DNA from: Brienomyrus brachyistius
Lineage: Eukaryota > Chordata > Actinopteri > Osteoglossiformes > Mormyridae
Assembly: GCF_023856365.1 (NCBI RefSeq)
Contig: NC_064544.1
Coordinates: 24,156,399 to 24,220,398 of the forward strand
Direction of reading: 5' to 3'
DNA: 64,000 nucleotides
Of the stretch, positions 35,283 to 48,327 are shown piece after piece. Position 1 is the first letter of the stretch. The number at the start of each line of letters is the position of its first letter. The notes beneath the pieces are model-generated. The model was not told the origin of the DNA, searched no databases, and saw only the letters and a list, made by a program, of their open reading frames with translations. The translations under genes and the position numbers were made by a program.

Positions 35283-35536
35283 ACCATGAACTCTAAACAA
35301 ATTCAAAATTTTTACTTACACATTATGAGAATTAATATTTGACATTATTAATGTGACACTTGATGACAACTTAGTAATTGATATGCATAGGTAACGGGGG
35401 GGTTCTGTTTTTTTTTTCTCCACAGCTGTACTGAACAGGCACCACACCCATGATGCATAGACGTCACTCTGCATATCATTCCGTGCCGCATGTTTGCCTG
35501 GGGAGCAATAAATTAAAGTTCAGCTGTCTATTAATT

Positions 35537-35760
35537 GGGGCAGTGGGGCAGTGATTAGCACGTTTGCCTCACACCTCTGGCACCAGGGTTTGAACATCCA
35601 CCGAGATTCCATGTGTACCTCGCAGTCCAGAAGCATGATCTGTCTGTTGGTGTACCACCCTGGGTCGTTCCCTGCCTTGTGCCTATAGCCCCCGATACAG
35701 TCACTGGATCCCAGTGACCCTGCATAGTACAAAGTGAGTAGAGAAAAAATGGATGGATGT
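35537..35760 (+). mobile_element. Shortened V-SINE-type copy
   Basis: Segments GGGGCAGTGATTAGCACG, GTTTGCCTCACACCTCTGG and CCACCCTGGGTCGTTCC occur in the right order with an AAATGGATGGATG tail. The central block is deleted (CGCAGTCCAGAAGCATG follows soon after the B-box region). TATTAAT at 35529-35535 and 35763-35769 could be a decayed target-site duplication. Confidence 0.8.
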
Positions 35761-38422
35761 TTTATTAATGTAATTTATTGTAAGCTGCATGCCTACCTGG
35801 TTGGACCTAGGATGAAATTAATGCAGAAAAGTGATACATTAACAGGCTTGGCAATTCTAAGACAAGTTCACCTCACTAATCCCAGGTGAAATGGGGATTG
35901 ATGGCAGCATTTATGAGTGTGCTTACTGGTCAGAAGCAGACATTGTTACTGGTTCCTAAGCAGGGAAAAGGGAAACAATGCGAAAAATGTGGATGCAGCC
36001 AAAAAGAGGCATGGGCAGAGGCGAGGGGGTCAGGACAGGGAGTTATTATCCAGGTAGTGAGTCTGTGTGTGAATCAATGAGAGGATGGAACCACATGGAG
36101 ACTTGGACAGAGTCATGCTAAACAGAGCAGTAGATGAGCCTAGAACTGGACAAATTACAGGCCCCACCAGCCAAGTCCTGTTATGATCACATCTGAATAA
36201 AAGGTGGTTTAAAATAACAGCTTGGCCTGGAAAGACAATGACAGTATATTTTTTGTGATGGTATCTAACACTTTCAGTGGGCTGACTCCTCAGTGATAAT
36301 ATTGGAAGGGAAAAAATGGTAGAAATGAATGGTCCAAACGCAAAGGAGAAGAAAAAATGACATAAGCAGATGGAATGCTAAAATTACTGTAAAAATACTG
36401 TTTTGTATGTGTGCTTCATTTCAAACTTTCAGGCTCTGGAGGCGAAGACATTGTTCACCATTGGCTGCAGTGAATGATTTCCACTGAAACACATGTTGTG
36501 GTTATTCATTTTTCTAAACAGATTTCCTCATCGACAGCAACATTTCCATGAAATTTAAACATGCCGTGTTTTTCACTACCATCTCTAAATTTTCCATGGA
36601 TCCCGCATTATCCTTAAGGTCTTGTGACCTGTACCAGACTGTGTGACTGGACCGAGATTGCCAATTCTGATACACTAGCTAAGTGATTTCGCAAATCATT
36701 TGAGTCAAGGCCTAAACCTCAGTAATTGTTAATATATTTATTCAGAATTTATTGCTAGGCATTAAACATCTTGAATCATTATATTTATTAGTATATTTTT
36801 TATTAAATTATGTACACTTCCATTCAAAATTAGCTGTGATTATGAAAAATGCATAGCATTTTGGAACAGGATTTAATCAGCCATCTATTTCCAAAAGGAA
36901 AATGTGAACGAAAAGTACTGAAACTGGAAGGTACACTGGAAAGTGACCTCAGTGCAGGTGAGACGGAGCACAGGCAGCTCTGACATCCTCATGCAGGTGA
37001 CCATAAAGCCTTGTGACACGCAACAATGTCAGAAAAATGGAATGCTCCTGGACTGAGAAAGTTATATTGAATTTAAAATATGATAACTGCAAATATCACA
37101 TTTGATATAGTATGCCATTAAAATAACAATTGTAACTATATTAAAAATATTGTACCATTAATGTTCTGCAAAGGTAGACTGGTGCATCACAGTACTGGGC
37201 AAATAATTTTAACCGTATGTGTGCAATCCCACCAAGTGAATTAAGTGTAAGGAAGCAAAACTATGAAACTAAAGTACATGGAACACACCCTTCCCTGATG
37301 ACTGGTTAAGGGGAAGGATCAGCACAAGCAAAGCAACACAAGACATTAACTTTATTTTGCTCCAATGCCTCTATTCTAAGCATTAATCAAAAAATATCAT
37401 GTAGTTGGGAAAATAATTGGTTTTATAATCTATGAATTAAATCACAGACAAAAGTGCTGAGGAAATATCAAAACATGATTAAGCTGACTAGGTTTGAAAT
37501 TACACAACAGTGTAGGTTCACAGAAATAATTGCTTATAGTCATAGGTTTCTATAGTTAATTTGACATGATAATAAAATAATTATGGCTGTTTTTCCTCTT
37601 TGTTCGGTTCTGTATTACGCAAAGTAGAGTACATTCTTAGTGGTGCTTTTTATTTTATTCATGGCCTTCTTTCCTTAAAAACTCTTTCCATATTAAATGA
37701 ATTTCAGTCATAAGAAAAAATATATATATGCTGTAATAAACGGTTGTACATTGAGGGAATATATCTACTCAGTGTGTAAACACTTCATTTACATAAAAAT
37801 TACAGGTCACTTACCATTCTTATGATGTAGCAAAGAAGAAATTTCAGAATGTATTGCTGATGCAGATGCCAGGGTGGTAGGCATCAGCTTTACAGACCAG
37901 TCCTCTGTCTCATTGGACCCCTACTCAAAATATAATAATATTTCCAATAATTGACACATTAATAGATTCATGTAGCTTTATTAATTACTGTATACCTGAT
38001 TGTTTACCATACAATCTCAATGTATCTCAATGACCATGCTTGGCAATTATACATTTTTTTCAGGAGCATTTATAAATCTTTGCTGAAATTTGCTTGTAGA
38101 ATTGTGGCCCTCTCTCCAGCTTGCAATGCATTCTATCAGCATCTCTCCATTACTATTTTAGGTACCTAGCAGACATGCCTGTGAACAAGACCATCTAGAC
38201 CTGTGGAAGGGATTGACCTCACATATATGATTGCCTTATAACTGACTTTGCTCCCTGCCTTTGAGGCTAACCTGAAGCTCCCAGAGGGAGGACTAATTAG
38301 CTCTGCTTACCATATGGCACGTACAGTGCACCTCTGGTCCAAGCATGAACACTGAAGCTGTACAAGGGTGGGAAGAGGTAATAGCTGGCAAACACCAAGG
38401 ATACGTATTACAAGGGGCATGC
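35761..38422. other. No gene seen; long AT-rich unique interval
   Basis: About 2.7 kb, strongly AT-rich at 36700-37800, with no recognisable gene or element and no frame above 64 codons. Confidence 0.55.
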
Positions 38423-38566
38423 TAAGGAACACTGACCAGGAGACTAGAGGAACTCTCCCCAGAAGGACCAAAGGAGCACTCTGCAGAAGGGCTCAGAGGA
38501 CCCCAATGCATAAGGATGAAAGTAACACTGTGCTGAGTGGCTAAAGTAACACTCCCCAGAGTTAAA
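38423..38566. repeat. 24-bp tandem repeat, about 6 diverged copies
   Basis: Related segments (AAGGAACACTG, AGAGGAACTCT, AAGGAGCACTC, AGAGGACCCC, AAAGTAACACTG, AAAGTAACACTC) start close to 38423, 38446, 38470, 38495, 38519 and 38543. The spacing is about 24 bp; divergence between units is high, so the array is old. Confidence 0.7.
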
Positions 38567-40202
38567 ATACAAATAGCTCTGTCATGAATTTCATGCTCCA
38601 AAAACAAGGGAGATGACAGATGGATGCTAATAGAACTAATGGATCACTGATTTTGGAGTTCGACAGCTCAGTAGATAGATGCAAACCACTAGAAGATCCC
38701 TTTTTGGGAAGCAAAAATTAAGAAGAACCGAAATTTGTGGGGAGGGTAAGCCTGACAGCCATTATTTAGTTCTTCAAGCTGGTTTAACAATCATGAATAG
38801 CTTGTTGCCTAAGAACATGGCTGGCACGCAGATGCTCCCAGGCACATTTTCTAATGGGGGAGTTTGCTGTCATCGAAACACAGTGCTTACTCAGGCTGTC
38901 TGTGTTTTATGGCCACTGCGGTAAAATGTGTAGATCCAGAGGCAGCCTTAAGCTCAGCTTCACTGTCAGCCGTCCAGGTTACCGTCGGATCTCCCTCTAA
39001 GCACAGCTGCTTCGGAGTCGCAATAAACACCATGCAGCAGCGGTATGCAGAGGTCATAAAGTGTTTGAAAGGAATGAATTTTGTCCTAAAAAAGGTCCTT
39101 AAACCACTGATTTAGCACGGACAGCCAAAATAGTTACACTGAGTCTGAAGTTGCTGTAATGTTGAAGTAATGCTGACGAGCGTTTTTCCGTTGAGCGTGA
39201 CATGCAGACTAGCTTGTCGATCGGCCTTGACATCACCTTCAGGAAGAAAGCAGAGGTTTGACTGGTTCCCTGAAAGGAACATGTGAGGTGTAAACTTAGC
39301 TACTATGTCTTGTGATTTGATTGGTGATTTACTTAAGGTTGTTCATGAAGCAAGATCCAGAATTGACTAAACCCTTGTGTAGCTTAAAATTTGCACCACA
39401 TATTCCGCTGTAGTATGCAATTTAAGATACCACATCCTAGTGTACTTCATGACCCATCCAGTATGTAGCTATAGTACATATTACAGTTACATGTAATATT
39501 TACATGACATAAATCAAGTGGGTCTGCCGACTTATGACAATGTGTGAAATGAGGTGCCAAAGCGACCATAAGGCTGATTGTTAGGGAGCTGGTGATGTTT
39601 AACTGACAAGCGGTTATGTATCTCTGCTCCATCGCACTGACACATCTTTTAGTGTTGATTATAAACCTCACAGGTCCCTAATTAAACAGTGGGTGCAAAA
39701 TGCTTTCTTTAAATGACTGAGCACTTACTTACTGATCATCGCTGCCTGCCGCTGAACATGTCCCGGCTATGAAAGCGGAGGGGCAGATCTGCTTATTAGG
39801 CACATCTGCAATTCAAAGGGACCTTCTGCCTGAGAATCACAGTAATAGTGATTTCCACGGGTCTTTAACCTCTTCATCCGTACATCTCTCACTACCCCAT
39901 CCACAAAGTTAACTTTAGTTATTTTCTATATCTTATAGAAAATATAATAATCAGATTTTGACTGACAGAGAGTATATCTTTCCTGGTAGGTAATATATGA
40001 ACAGGAAGTAATGTCGTAAACAGACCCTCCATGAAGTATTGTATAAAACTCCCCTCCATCCAGTCAATCTCCCCTTCTCACCTTGTCCTATGGAGTTTAT
40101 TTTTTTTCATTCAAAGATTTTCCATCGGAAAATCCATAGGATTCTTGGAAGACAAAACACAAAATAGAAATTAACCTAAATGATCTTTAATGTAGCATGT
40201 GT
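38567..40202. other. No gene seen; unique sequence
   Basis: No recognisable gene or element; all frames are short. Confidence 0.5.
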
Positions 40203-40435
40203 GTGTGGGCAGTGGTTAGGGAATGTTTAGGGAAGCATGCTTGTAATTGAACAATTGCATGTTCAAATCCCTAACCAGCAAAGCACCTCTGAGGTACCCT
40301 GAGCAAAGTACTGTACTGCTTCCTGGATGCTGAATTAGCTGCCCCCTGCTATGTCACATTGTCCCATATGGGTTAAATGCAGAGAATGTATTTCATTGTT
40401 GTGTGCTGTGGTATGACAACTGAATTGTAATTCTA
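40203..40435 (+). mobile_element. tRNA-derived SINE of a second type
   Basis: The head includes GGGCAGTGGTTAGGGAATG and a B box (GCATGTTCAAATCCC). The body (CCAGCAAAGCACCTCTGAGG, TACCCTGAGCAAAGTAC, GGGTTAAATGCAGAGAATG, TTTCATTGTTGTGTGCTG) resembles a tRNA-SINE type widespread in teleosts. It lacks the V-SINE central block and ATGG tail, so it belongs to a different family. It is diverged and presumably old. Confidence 0.75.
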
Positions 40436-43400
40436 CAACTGGCTATTAGCATTTTGCAGTAATGATAATGTAAGTAGCACAAACGGAGAAGAGCGGCAGC
40501 CATGCCCTTCATTCTGAGCATCATGTGTATTCTGAATAATCCCACCCTAGTCATGGAAAACACTAACAGACCCGCCTGGATGTGCAAGTGTGCTTCTGAT
40601 AGCACCTGTAAAGGATTTTATTTTTCACCGCTATTGATCTGAGTGCTTGAGGATCTCTGCTCAGAGTGTTTGTTGAGGTGAATTATACATGGCTCAATGT
40701 TCCTGGTCACAAAATTAACGAGCCTTCAATAAAACAGTGAAAGAAGCACATCTGGCTTTGTGAGTTTCAGACAAACATAAAGAAATGTTGTGGATTTTTC
40801 CAGAATATGTGCTGTCCACTGTCCAAGCCGTCAGCGCTTCAGGAATTCATACACGGAATTTGGCTTCCCATCCATCACTCTTTTCAGCACAAAAATGGTC
40901 TGAATGTAACAGACTTATTGTCTTTGTCACTCTGAAGTATTAATGAACATGATGTTCAGATAACAAGGATTAATGTCAGCCAGCCTTTCAGCACTTGCTA
41001 TAAAATTGATCAGCACAGAAAAGAGAGCAAAACATCAGTTTTCATACATTAGTACATTTTCTGCGGCTGAATAATAGGGACTGAAATAGGGAATGAAATA
41101 TGGACTTACATACAATATATACACATACAATAAAGTATGTGTATATGTTATTTCATATGGAAACCACACTTATTTATACAAGACCCTGCTTTTCTGGAAT
41201 AATTTTGTTATCAATCAATGCACTGGTGTAGGTTTTGTCTAGTGAGCTACATTTTCAGTTTCATTATACTGACACAGGCCAGGAGAAAGCAGGCTGTCAT
41301 TCTGATGCATACACAAATGCAGCTGTGCACACAAACAGAGGCACTGCAGGAAAGTCTTCCTAGCTTTCAATGCTGTAATGTAAAGGCATTAGCAAAACAC
41401 CAGCTTTAAACAGGAAGAGATGGGCAATTTCTGCAGTGAAAAGCAAGATTGCTTGTAAACCTGTAGGGAACATCAGCGAGACATTGCAGAATTCCTGAAG
41501 AAACAAACAAGGAATCAGGCATGAGCTTGGGGTGGGGGGGGTAAATAATCTCACTGAGGGCCAGCAGACAGCAGGGGCAGCCACTGCCCCCGCGGCGGCG
41601 ATTCAAACACATGCCGTTATTCATGAGCGAGATCAGACGCATGGCCTCTGTGAGAATTGCCACCTGTGTCTGCTGTACGCCAACCGCACCGCGTCCTACA
41701 CAGGGCCACGCTACTGCCCTTCTGAGCATGTCAGACACAGGAGAATTCGGAGACTGGGTGGACTGAAGCACTGGGACATCAATGTAGGCAGCTTAACATT
41801 TTTCACTTCGGTAGAGGATATCCGTGTTTTAAAATGATGACTAGTTACATCTCTTCCCATTGATTATATTTCACCCTGTCCTGGACTACATAAACTGCCA
41901 GTGAAAGATGTGATTTGTGTATTTCCTGTCTAGGTAGGTCTTGGTCAGTGAAAATCAGTTTACTTTTCCAAACAGCCATCACATGGATGCAACTGAATAC
42001 ATTCAGCATGCAGGTAGGCTGTGTGTCTAACGATATGCATATGTGATTAAGCGATTAAGCTGCATCTCAGAATCAACCACCTTCTTGGTATTTTAATGGC
42101 CAGATTCAGGGAAGGCCACAAGTGCAAAAGTACCAGCTCAGTACAACAGGGGTGTGTGGCAAGGTCTCTCTGAACACACAAGCCCTCTGCTTTCAAAGCT
42201 GTTCTGGAGGCAGTATTGGGTCCTACCTAGTACTAGCTAAATGTACTTAATAAAGTGGCCGCTAAAAGTGTCTGCATATTTCAAACAAAACCAATAGAAC
42301 TGATGTCATAAGAGCCTGTGCAAGGTGCCCAAAGCAAACTTTTTCATTTGTTCAGTTCCCACGCACTGTTCACGATTGCCTGACATAATGTAACAGCATA
42401 ATGTAATTTGATTAGCAGGACTAATTATGCAGTTGCTTTACACCACATTACACTTTACAATACAAAGTATTGTAAATTAATATGTTTATCTGCATATTTA
42501 ACCATAAATTTCATAACTGCTCGCCATGGAATGCATGTTCCATTAGCATGTAACTGTGTAATGTCAATTTTTGGCTTCCCTGTATGTGCCACTGCTGGTA
42601 TTAGCCCAGTAATGTTTGCTGATAAACTGAGCAACTTCAGTTTCAAGTTGTCACCTGCTTTTTAAAATTGACTCACTCACCATATTATGTTTGTCTGCAC
42701 TCTCTGTTTGTGGGTTTGCGGCATCAGAATCATTCGGCGCCCTCTAGGGTTGTGGGGTGACAGAACAAACATGGTGGCAGCATTTTGTTGTAAGGATGTG
42801 ACAGATTGTTCACACCAACCTCTTTGATTTTGTTTTGATCAGATGTTGTTTGAAGTAGACGGCCACCTTAAGTGTATGTAACTAAAAAAAGAAAACTTTG
42901 TAAAAGTTGGATTCTCTTTGTGAACGATCATCATGTTTTTGCTTTGAATGCTGTCAGCTAAAGTTAAGCTGTCTCTTCCAGGGCATTATTATTGCAAGCT
43001 GCAGAGGAGAAAATGAGAATGCTAATTATTTTCTGAAGTCTGCATTTAACACTAATATAATACAAACAAATATGCAAAGTAAAGCATATTAGTCTAAAGT
43101 CACAGTCTAGTGTCATCATGTTTCCTCTCGCAATGGCAGCGATGGACAGTCCGCATTTCCCATTTCATGCCACTGTATGGAAAGCGATAGTGAAACTACA
43201 GTCTGCAGACATGGCACCATTCCTCGTTAATTTTTTTACAGATGAAGTCCTTCACTACAGGGCATCTGTTCTCTATCCATCTCGTGCAAACAGCGGCTCG
43301 TTCATTACCCATCACTGGGAAGTGGGACTCGTTTGCATGCCGCCATTAATCTGTTACTAATTATCTAGCTGCTTATCCATCTCTCCTCCTGAAGTTTGTT

Positions 43401-43783
43401 GGAGGTCTGAAGTTAAGAACTGGACAACGCCCAGTAAGTAACATACTTCAATTTGTGATTCAAATGGGAATTCTGTGCACAAAAATGTTAAATTACACAT
43501 GCATTGCGGAGACCATTGCCCATGAAGGAAAGCGTAACATCCATTAGCTGCATTGGCTTCTTGCACAGATCAATATTTTCGTTGAAAAATCTGGTTTTGC
43601 CAGAATTAGAATGTTGCAAATTAAAATGCTTCCTACCTCTTGAAGTTGGTGTTTGATTAAAGTTAACAAAGAGCCTTTAATATGGCTCTGGATTGCTGCC
43701 CCCGCTCCCCCTTCTGAAAAGGGTGACCTGCCTTCACAATTACCTCTGCAAAATTATCTTGTGTACAGGAAGGCAAGAGGAGC
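40436..43783. other. No gene seen; long unique interval
   Basis: No recognisable gene or element over 3.3 kb. 41406-41771 (minus) and 41532-41837 (plus) have frames of 121 and 101 codons overlapping on opposite strands, without recognisable domains. Confidence 0.5.
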
Positions 43784-43859
43784 TTTGCAGGGATGTAAGC
43801 GCTTAATCGCATGTGTGTTTCCTCTCACCCTTGCTGCGCAGCCTGTTAGGATCTTGAAT
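43784..43859. repeat. 76-bp segment duplicated at 50784-50859
   Basis: This segment (starting TTTGCAGGGATGTAAGCGCT) recurs exactly 7,000 bp downstream with three mismatches. The copy here keeps a CpG (GCTGCGCAGCC) that is CpA in the other (GCTGCACAGCC), and the other copy sits inside a transposon relic. This copy is therefore the likely source. Confidence 0.9.
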
Positions 43860-45140
43860 TGTGCGCGCTATTTCCCCTCCCCATGCCGTGCCATCTGCAT
43901 ACACCACTCTGGCCCCCTCCCAGAAGGCCCTCTCCAGCCGGCCTGCCCCGCGTTCCAGGATGCTGGCGACACACAGGAAGTGATCTGGGCCAGGTAGGGG
44001 GAGGAGGGAAATGGAAGGCGAAATCTCAGCGTGCGTTTGGACGCCTGGCGGATACCCAGGAAATAAGGGGCTTTTGTTAAGTTACCCCTCCGAAAGGGTC
44101 ACGGAGAGTCATTGCCACAGCCCCCGCTGTTTGCCCGGGACAATGTGAGGTGGGGGGCTGCACATGATGAAGGTAGAAAAGCCGTTGAGGCACCAACAGC
44201 CTTAACTGAGAAGCGCTCACCAAAGAAGCAGTATTTTGGCTTCCCCACCAGTTAAACTTTATTTAGATGGTCATAATTATAAGACTAACTTCATCCTATT
44301 TTCCACTTGCCTGATAAGAACAGCCATTTGGTGGAAAGAAAATGAACACAGAGTTTTAATTTGTAATTAGAGCGAGTTGAAATGTGCAGGCCAGGCGAAA
44401 CGTCTGTTCCCGTTCCTGGGAACGTTATCATTCATGTGTATGTGATCAAGCCCCCATTCCAATCAGAGGGGAGCTCAGCGCAGACCGGGGACTGGATTCC
44501 ATCTTCTCCCGTACAACAGCACCATATGTGCACATTTCACAGTGGATTTCCAGCACCTCAGATCACAGACACCGTCAGCCTCTCCCCATTCATGCATCTG
44601 TCAAACGCTGATGCCATGCCAGGCCCCTGAAGCCCTGCTAAGCCCGAAATCCTCTCTCTCCCGCTCCGCTCTTTCCCCCAGTGGCTAGGTCTGCTGCTCA
44701 TTTAATGTCGTTATTGATCATTTTGTTGTTATTTAAATGATCTTTGTCATGATTCTTTTTATTTTTTATCAAGTATCAAGGAGAGCCCCAAGGTTACGTT
44801 ATTTTTGATTTATTAATTTTTTTTATGATTTTGTTTTACTCGACCTGGAGCTCAGGGACACTGACAGCACCTACATAATCCCTCAGAGTTCTCCCCATAT
44901 GGATGAGCCTAATAACTAAGAGGTTTGCTCTGCTACTCAAGTTGCAAAATGATCTCACTTTTGTTTCGATGAAAAGTAACGCCTTTCCGCTCACTTCAGA
45001 ATAAGCAAGTTCTTCAGCAACAGACTGCAGCTGGTGACTGAAACTCACATTGCAGATGAGATTCTGGCGGAAGGTACCACAGGCTTTTACAGGGGTGTTT
45101 TTTTATAAAAAAAAAACTCATACAGTTAATGTCAAAAAGT
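43860..45140. other. No gene seen; partly GC-rich unique sequence
   Basis: GC-rich up to about 44180 and again at 44380-44690, then AT-rich. Overlapping frames up to 114 codons show no recognisable domain. Confidence 0.45.
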
Positions 45141-45166
45141 GAAAGAAAAGAAAAGAAAAGAAAAAC
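45141..45166. repeat. AAAAG microsatellite
   Basis: Five AAAAG-type units in a row. Simple sequence only. Confidence 0.88.
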
Positions 45167-45299
45167 GAAATGGAGGAAGCCTAATCCTCTCCATCATTAG
45201 TGATACTATGGAAGCCCAATGCGGGGGAATGATTGGTCCTGTGAAGAAGACATTGAAGGCACAGTGTCCTCATCAAGGACACTGCCGTTGTGTGTGGTT

Positions 45300-45660
45300 T
45301 CTTTGGTGATGTGATGTGTCGTGCTCGACCAGCGTGGGGCCTCTCGTGGCGCGGCGTCAGGCTCAGCAAAGGGGCCTGAGATGGCTCGCCGTGTCCACGG
45401 ACAGCTTGGCGAACAGCGTGTCCTCCCGCCGCCGCCCCCACCTCCCCGCGAGTCGCGCAGCGCGGGGCATCTGTGCTTCATGGCTGGGCCCGTGCAGCGA
45501 GTCGGCGGTCTCCGAGGCTCCTCGGCGGCCGGCCGCGCCACTTCCGTCGTCTCCAGCTCGTTTGTCCGCGGCGTGTTTCCATGGGCCCCCTGGCGTGGGG
45601 GCTAACCGAGCGGAAATGCCATCTGAACGCCAAGCTCGGCCAGTGAGGTGAAGCCCGGGC
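45300..45660. promoter_or_regulatory. CpG-dense patch, candidate CpG island or GC-rich exon
   Basis: This is the densest CpG stretch in the window (for example CCTCGGCGGCCGGCCGCGCC, CGAGTCGCGCAGCGCG). Frames are open in several phases on both strands, up to 174 codons on the minus strand (45363-45887) and 111 on the plus strand (45316-45651). None shows a domain I recognise, and GC-rich DNA is naturally stop-poor. It could be a promoter island of an unseen transcript or a GC-rich exon. Confidence 0.35.
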
Positions 45661-45734
45661 CAGTATGTGCTCTGTCCGCCACTCTCATTTTCAGGTGACC
45701 GAGAAACGCAGAGTGGGTATGTTCCACTGCCAGC

Positions 45735-46105
45735 CCCCAAGTGGGAACTCTCCCCTAAGTGGGGACATTCCACTGATACTCCACTGAATGGGGACGCTCC
45801 GTTGACACTCCCCCGATTGGGGACGATCCACCGACATGCCACTGAGTTGGGACACTTTGGTATTGCTTTACCTAGCAGCGTTGTCAAACAAGTTGATGGT
45901 TGATGCTTAAGTGATACTTCACCAAGCAGGTTTGCTTCACTGGCACTTAACCGAACAGAGATGCTTCACTGATACTCACTGATGCTCACTGAGCAAGGAC
46001 ACTTCAGTGATGTTTCACTGAGTAGGGGTGCTTCACTGACACTCTCCTAGTAGGGATGCTTCCCCAGTACTTCACAGAGCGGGTGTGCTTCAGTGCATAA
46101 AATGT
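45735..46105. repeat. Degenerate 29-30 bp tandem repeat, about 12 units
   Basis: Units of the type CCACTGAATGGGGACGCTCC, alternating CACTGA, GGGAC and CTTCACTGATACT motifs. In the better-preserved part anchors lie at 45757, 45787, 45816 and 45845, a spacing of 29-30 bp. Later units (CACTGAGTAGGGGTGCTTC) are more diverged. Confidence 0.75.
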
Positions 46106-46355
46106 ACTGAAACTGCCTAAACACTGTAAGCTTGGCAACTTTTGTTATTGGTGTTAGTGTGTTTCCCCTTTACTGCATTACTGTTATCCCAAGCAGGCTG
46201 CTTCCATGCCTCACCCTGAACTCCGATGGCCTGCCCATAAACATCCCCACATGTTAGTTCATTTTTGTCATGTTTCTCTTTGTTTTTATAATTTGTTTAA
46301 GGGGCAGCCATGTAGATCTTACTCGTTACCCAAAGTCAGCGTAGAAGAAGCATAC
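46106..46355. other. No gene seen
   Basis: Unique sequence between the tandem repeat and the solo LTR. Confidence 0.5.
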
Positions 46356-46616
46356 TGTTACGATCGCTGGTGAGTGGGTAACACGCACGGGCAGGCAACA
46401 GGCAGGAAGCAGGCAAGGCAGGCGATAGTCGGGGAAAACGGATACTAGGAAACATCTGACACCGACTAACATCAATAACGGACAAAGAACTAAGGCAAGA
46501 CATGGACTGAAATTCGGCAAGACAACAGGGTACAGCTGGGTACAATTAGGGAAGCACACGTGGATAATCAGGGGGGGGCGTGGCACACACGAGGATCGTA
46601 CGAGCCGGGCATGACG
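46356..46616 (-). mobile_element. Solo LTR, probably Ty3/gypsy-type
   Basis: On the minus strand it begins CGTCATGCCCGG and ends GCGATCGTAACA, with CATAC directly repeated at 46351-46355 and 46617-46621 as a 5-bp target-site duplication. It shares GTGTGTGCCACGCCCCCC, ATCCACGTGTGCTTCCCT and CCCAGCTGT with the plus-strand element at 60793-61068. Neither has internal coding sequence, so both are solo LTRs left by recombination between paired LTRs. The superfamily is an inference. Confidence 0.78.
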
Positions 46617-48327
46617 CATACTGTATTATGTACTGCATATTATATTATATTATATTATGCTAGTTATTACTGATGCACAGTGTTGCATGTATTTTGCATT
46701 GTGCTATACCTTAGTTTTAATGTATTATTGATATACTTAGATACTGCATATTTTTAAAAAGAAAGCACCGTTCCATAGTGATATGGCAGTCCGCTGTCTT
46801 CTACATGTCACACAATACTCCTGAGTGGCAGTGCGCCTGCCTACTTTGTGCCGTTATTTCGGTGAATATATCAGCATTCTGTGTGTATTTACCTTTCGCA
46901 GAGTTTTCACAAAATGTCCCCAAAAAGTCTGTAACTTCTGCAAAACCAACATTGTCAGTTAGCTCCATCAGAAGCAGCTTTTCTGTCTTTTTTGGCATCA
47001 AAACTTATTTTTTTAGTTTCTCGCCTGTTGTCTGAGTTTTGGGTTTTTGGGATATCAACAACTACTAATCAACCAATGGAAAATGTTATAATAATTATTA
47101 CATAGGCATTAACATGCTTGGCATGTACTAGAGAGAGGGAGAGCGAGGGAGAGGGTGTAGAATGTAGTGGGCTGCGGTGTGTTGCGGAGCTGGGAACCCT
47201 GCGTCGGTGACTGTCACTCCCGAGACCACCCTCCCCCCCCAGTCCATGACACTTTGAAAACTTTGTGCTCACAATCGCATCTGTAGAGATGCTGTCTGTG
47301 ACGAGAGGGAACAGCTGTTTAAATTAAATGCGAGAAGGAGAGCGGTAAGTTTGAGCAGACAGGTTTATTGAAGTGATATAGCCTGTCAGCCTGATGGAAG
47401 ACAAGGCAGAATTAGTTCCCTTAAAGGGAAAATGCCGCTTTGTTTTATTCAGGTTTTTACTTTGATATGCACTGAAAGTTAATCTCATACATATTATATG
47501 CATCTGCAAGGATTTCATATGGCACAACCATTAATCTTTAAAGCATCTCTCTCCTTCCAAACAATAATAAAAATCTAATTTATGTAACAATCTGGTCAAC
47601 AAATTCATATTGAATCTTTGTTTATAATAAATATTCAACCACTAATAAGGCCACGGATTAGTAATTGTAATGACAGGTAAAATGCAAGGCACTGATTTTC
47701 CCTGAAAACATGACTGCAGAATAAATGGACTTAGGCTGTTTTGCACAGAATTGCTGGCAGCCCTTTTGAAATGGAATATTGTAATTTTTTCCACCAGCAG
47801 CCAATCAGAGAAGGCCCTCCAGACTTCACCACTTGATTTAGAAGTGGCTGGAGGGTTGATCTGCTTTATTTTTAAAGAAATCAGAATTACAGCCTGCATT
47901 GCATATATGTGTTTACGTGTGGTTTTCATTAATGCCCGCTGTGTCCTTATTACAGATTTATCCTTTGTCTGCTGACCAACTTAATGTGAGTTTTTAGCTG
48001 CTCAGACACAGTCCTTGAAACATTATTCATTTCAAAAACAGTTATCAAGTTCCCCCTAGAGCTGTAGCTAAAGATTATTTCTACTTTCTAAAAATATATT
48101 CTACATCTTACTAATTTAAAAAAATGCATGAAAAACATCTTGCTTAAAAAAAATATACCTGGCAAAACATGGAATCGCAGAGCTTCATAAATCAGGACGT
48201 TTATTATACTTTTATACTGACATTGCTATCGCATAAAAATTTTACATAGCATATCAAACCATGAAGAGGCATAATGATTTCCACCAAGCACGATAGAGGA
48301 TTTTACTGAAATGTGTGCCTTTCCAAT
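46617..48327. other. No gene seen; AT-rich unique sequence
   Basis: It contains a short TATTA-type microsatellite at 46631-46660. No gene or other element is recognisable. Confidence 0.5.

Noticed and set aside
42733..42750. CTCF-like motif (GGCGCCCTCTAGGG)
   Set aside because: The match is partial and cannot be scored here. A similar CCCCCTGCTA at 40340 lies in a SINE.
45363..45887. 174-codon minus-strand frame in GC-rich DNA
   Set aside because: Several phases on both strands are open here because GC-rich sequence has few stops. No domain or splice context could be recognised, so it is listed only as a possible exon within the CpG-dense patch.
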